Origin: an uncultured Clostridia bacterium
Lineage (GTDB): Bacteria; Bacillota; Clostridia; Lachnospirales; Anaerotignaceae
DNA: 64,000 nucleotides
Reading direction: 5' to 3'
Assembly: GCA_902477755.1 (NCBI GenBank)
Contig: CABSIK010000003.1
Location: 1-64,000 of the forward strand
The notes under the pieces were generated by a model. The model saw only the letters and a program-made list of their open reading frames with translations. It was not told the DNA's origin and made no database searches. A program made the position numbers and the translations under genes. Shown here in pieces: positions 62,077 through 64,000 of this stretch; within the stretch, counting starts at the first letter, position 1; every line of letters starts with the position of its first letter.

Positions 62077-62535
62077 TCATTCCTCCAACTTTCTCAGCTG
62101 CTTGACAAATACAGATTCTTCAATGCCTTCTGTAAAGGATTTGTCCAACGCATGAATGGTATATTTGTTATCCTCTAAGGCAACAGTATAGGTACCCGGT
62201 GTCAGCGTGATGCAGTTTGCCAGTGTAACTCTTGCTGCCTCTGTTTTCAAATCTGTTTCAAATGTATAAAATGCAGGATCTGTTTCCAGTCCCGGAGAAA
62301 GAATGATTCGGATAACTGCCAGATTGGACTTGATTACTTCCCAAACCAGAATAATGCCGTATTTAATATACAGTGGAATTTTCACAATGACCTGCAAATC
62401 TTTTTTAATGCTGTAATCCATATGTTTGGACATAAACCAATACAGCCAGCCGCAAATTACTAGGCCAAATAAAAAGATTTCCATCGTCACTTTTCCACTG
62501 AATATAAACCACAGTATAAGTAAAATCAGGTACAT
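62077..62535 (-). CDS. mrpE: Mrp subunit E
   Basis: 152 residues from the ATG eight bases after GGAGGG. Two N-terminal helices are followed by a soluble part with VWEVIKSNLAVIRIIL and ITLTPGTYTVAL, the MrpE signature. First gene of the ten-gene operon. Confidence 0.9.
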   Translation of the reverse strand: MYLILLILWFIFSGKVTMEIFLFGLVICGWLYWFMSKHMDYSIKKDLQVIVKIPLYIKYGIILVWEVIKSNLAVIRIILSPGLETDPAFYTFETDLKTEAARVTLANCITLTPGTYTVALEDNKYTIHALDKSFTEGIEESVFVKQLRKLEE

Positions 62536-62641
62536 GCCATCATCCCTCCGCAAGAGCTGCAAAACTATTAAACATTGACTGGAGCACCCTTCTTTTCACT
62601 TCTGAAAGAACAGTGTCCGTGTATTGTAATCCAATGTCTAT

Positions 62642-62670
62642 ATTATGATTTACATAACGGAAAATGTCAA
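62642..62670 (-). promoter_or_regulatory. Promoter of the Mrp-type operon
   Basis: Minus strand TTGACA (62665-62670), 17-bp spacer, CATAAT (62642-62647). The transcript would carry a leader of about 100 nt. Confidence 0.7.
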
Positions 62671-63061
62671 GAGATATAGTGCTATATGACGGTTTATTTC
62701 CTAACATTTTCTTAACAGCCAACTTTTTATTATGCAACATGCATATTTTTTTGGGTATTTTTAAAAAATTATATATTTTATGCACAAATTCGAGGTGTTC
62801 TAAACAACACAAACTCATAGCGAAAATCCCCCATATTGCCTATTTTTCAGGCAGTATAGGCATTTCCACTGGAATTCATTGTTGTAGGACAAGAACCCGT
62901 TTTTTCTTGATTTTTTTGCCTTTTCAAGCCATATTTCTCCAAAAGGCAACTGCGATTACAAAATGCATACTTTTGTTTATGGAAGTTGACACTGTGCATA
63001 TTGTCATTTTCTTACAAAATTGGTTATAAAATGTTTCTTACCATATGAAATATAAATAAAA
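62671..63061. other. A/T-rich intergenic region without a gene
   Basis: No coding sequence with a ribosome site was found on either strand. A small hairpin, GCCTA/TAGGC, lies near 62838-62862. Nothing else stands out. Confidence 0.6.
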
Positions 63062-63097
63062 AAACAGATACTCTTAAAGAGTATCTGTTTTCAAGGG
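63062..63097 (-). terminator. Terminator of the APC permease gene
   Basis: AAACAGATACTC (63062-63073) and GAGTATCTGTTT (63079-63090) form a 12-bp stem; the minus strand continues with TTTTTTA. Confidence 0.9.
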
Positions 63098-63131
63098 AAT
63101 TTCAATGATATAAAATATTTGCAGTTTTTCG

Positions 63132-64000
63132 TTATTTTTTACCTTTTGTAGTTGCTGCATATACAGGAATACCGATCAGAGTTACTACAATACTCATTGC
63201 AGAAAGGATTGTAGTCTGCATACCAGACATGAACAACTGGTTAACTACTACATACAGACCGCTGATGATAGCAATGGCAGGAATCACAGGATACAGAGGA
63301 ACTTTATATGTTCTAACTCTGTCAGGCTGTGTCTTGCGCAGACGGATAACTGCCATAAATGTCAGAGAGTAGAAGATCCAGCAAGCAAAAACTGCCAGGT
63401 TTGTCAGCATGTTGAACTGACCGCTGACAGCATACAGAGCTGCCAATACACTTACCAGTAAGATAGAGTTAAAAGGTACCTGTGCTTTGCTGATTTTTGC
63501 CAGAGATTTGCTGCCGGGCAGAGTGCCTTCTGCTGCCAAAGAGTAGCATACACGAGAACCGGACAGAACGAAGCCGTTTGCCGCGCCCAGTACAGAGATC
63601 ATAATACCAATGGAAATGATCTTGCCGCCGAAATCACCGAAAACAGCAATAGCTACTGCAGATGCAGGAACAGCAATGTTCATCATTTCATCAGCAGGCA
63701 GTACCCACAGGTATGCCAGGTTGATAACAAAGTAAACAGCCATGATGATGGATACACCACCAACGATCGCTACGGGCAGATCTTTGCCGGGATTTTTCAT
63801 TTCCCCTGCGATAGCACCTACGTTTGTCCAGCCTTCAAATGCGAACAGTACCGCGATCATCAGCTGACCCAGAACAACTGCAGGATTCAGATCAGGGCCG
63901 ATCATAGGGTTGAAAATAGGATTTTCGCCAGAGCCTTTGATGAAGCCGAATACCATCAGCAGAATCAAAGGAATCAGTTTGCAAACTGTAAATACAATCT
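63132..64000 (-). CDS. APC-family amino-acid permease (3' part)
   Basis: The last 289 codons are in the window; the reading frame is open to the edge (codons for TVCKLIPLILLMVFGFIKG follow from 63990 down). About eight membrane segments are visible. MIAVLFAFEGWTNVGAIAGEMKNPGKDLP is the conserved FAFEGW/GE-KNP block of the LAT/APC superfamily, and NFLAV... is replaced by FACWIFYSLTFMAVIRLRKTQPD. It probably exchanges or imports amino acids, in the serine/threonine exchanger (SteT-like) group. Only the N-terminal part is missing. Confidence 0.88.
   Translation of the reverse strand, partial: IVFTVCKLIPLILLMVFGFIKGSGENPIFNPMIGPDLNPAVVLGQLMIAVLFAFEGWTNVGAIAGEMKNPGKDLPVAIVGGVSIIMAVYFVINLAYLWVLPADEMMNIAVPASAVAIAVFGDFGGKIISIGIMISVLGAANGFVLSGSRVCYSLAAEGTLPGSKSLAKISKAQVPFNSILLVSVLAALYAVSGQFNMLTNLAVFACWIFYSLTFMAVIRLRKTQPDRVRTYKVPLYPVIPAIAIISGLYVVVNQLFMSGMQTTILSAMSIVVTLIGIPVYAATTKGKK

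Noticed and set aside
62540..62818. 92-codon minus-strand frame upstream of mrpE
   Set aside because: It spans the operon promoter (62642-62670) and lacks a ribosome site.

Overview
The window looks like part of the chromosome of an anaerobic Bacillota bacterium of class Clostridia, probably Lachnospirales or a relative such as Anaerotignum. The class-level call rests on the ylxM-ffh-rpsP-khpA-rimM-trmD and murA-ftsQ-DUF881-sbp-ftsZ gene orders, T-box, M-box and TPP leaders, strong AGGAGG ribosome sites, a DegV protein, TrpB2, and a radical-SAM PflX-like enzyme. The genus is a guess. No tRNA, intact transposase, prophage or CRISPR array was seen.

Left edge (1-4000): four tandem leftward promoters and a leader lead out of the window, most likely to an rRNA operon. 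To their right, a rightward promoter drives an Mg2+-sensing M-box, its terminator, two tiny leader ORFs that start alike, a long hairpin, and the Mg2+ P-type ATPase mgtA. Then (4000-14150): a T-box controlled trpB2; a secreted copper-amine-oxidase-like domain protein; an operon of yhaM, a split Cas4-like membrane nuclease and an rRNA methyltransferase; a MerR regulator with a free-standing B3/B4 editing-type domain; and TPP-riboswitch controlled thiC, preceded by an 81-codon ORF.

14150-33500: topB with a PLP lyase, degV, T-box controlled pheST, a DEAD-box helicase, the ffh/trmD operon, an operon of a phosphatase, a SUKH-like protein and two paralogous lipoproteins, small cysteine-rich and RHH proteins, and a 260-bp hairpin cluster that resembles an IS200/IS605-type remnant. 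33500-53400: ftsZ/murA division cluster, P1 peptidase, methyltransferase, LysR regulator, yerC-pcrA-ligA, PHP phosphatase, PflX-like enzyme with a cupin, metallophosphoesterase, isochorismatase-like hydrolase, an ABC ATPase/permease pair, and apbE.

53400-64000: a leftward ten-gene Mrp/Mbh-type cation/proton antiporter operon (E-F-G-DUF4040-B-C followed by four D/NuoLMN-like subunits) with no hydrogenase or other redox gene beside it, then the 3' part of an APC amino-acid permease that runs off the edge.

Six copies of a 110-175 bp interspersed repeat sit at gene ends, five of them between convergent genes. Their inner stem carries compensatory base changes from copy to copy. The points most worth following up are the repeat family, the mgtA leader, the split Cas4-like nuclease, the four-D-subunit Mrp operon and the 33.2-33.4 kb hairpin cluster.
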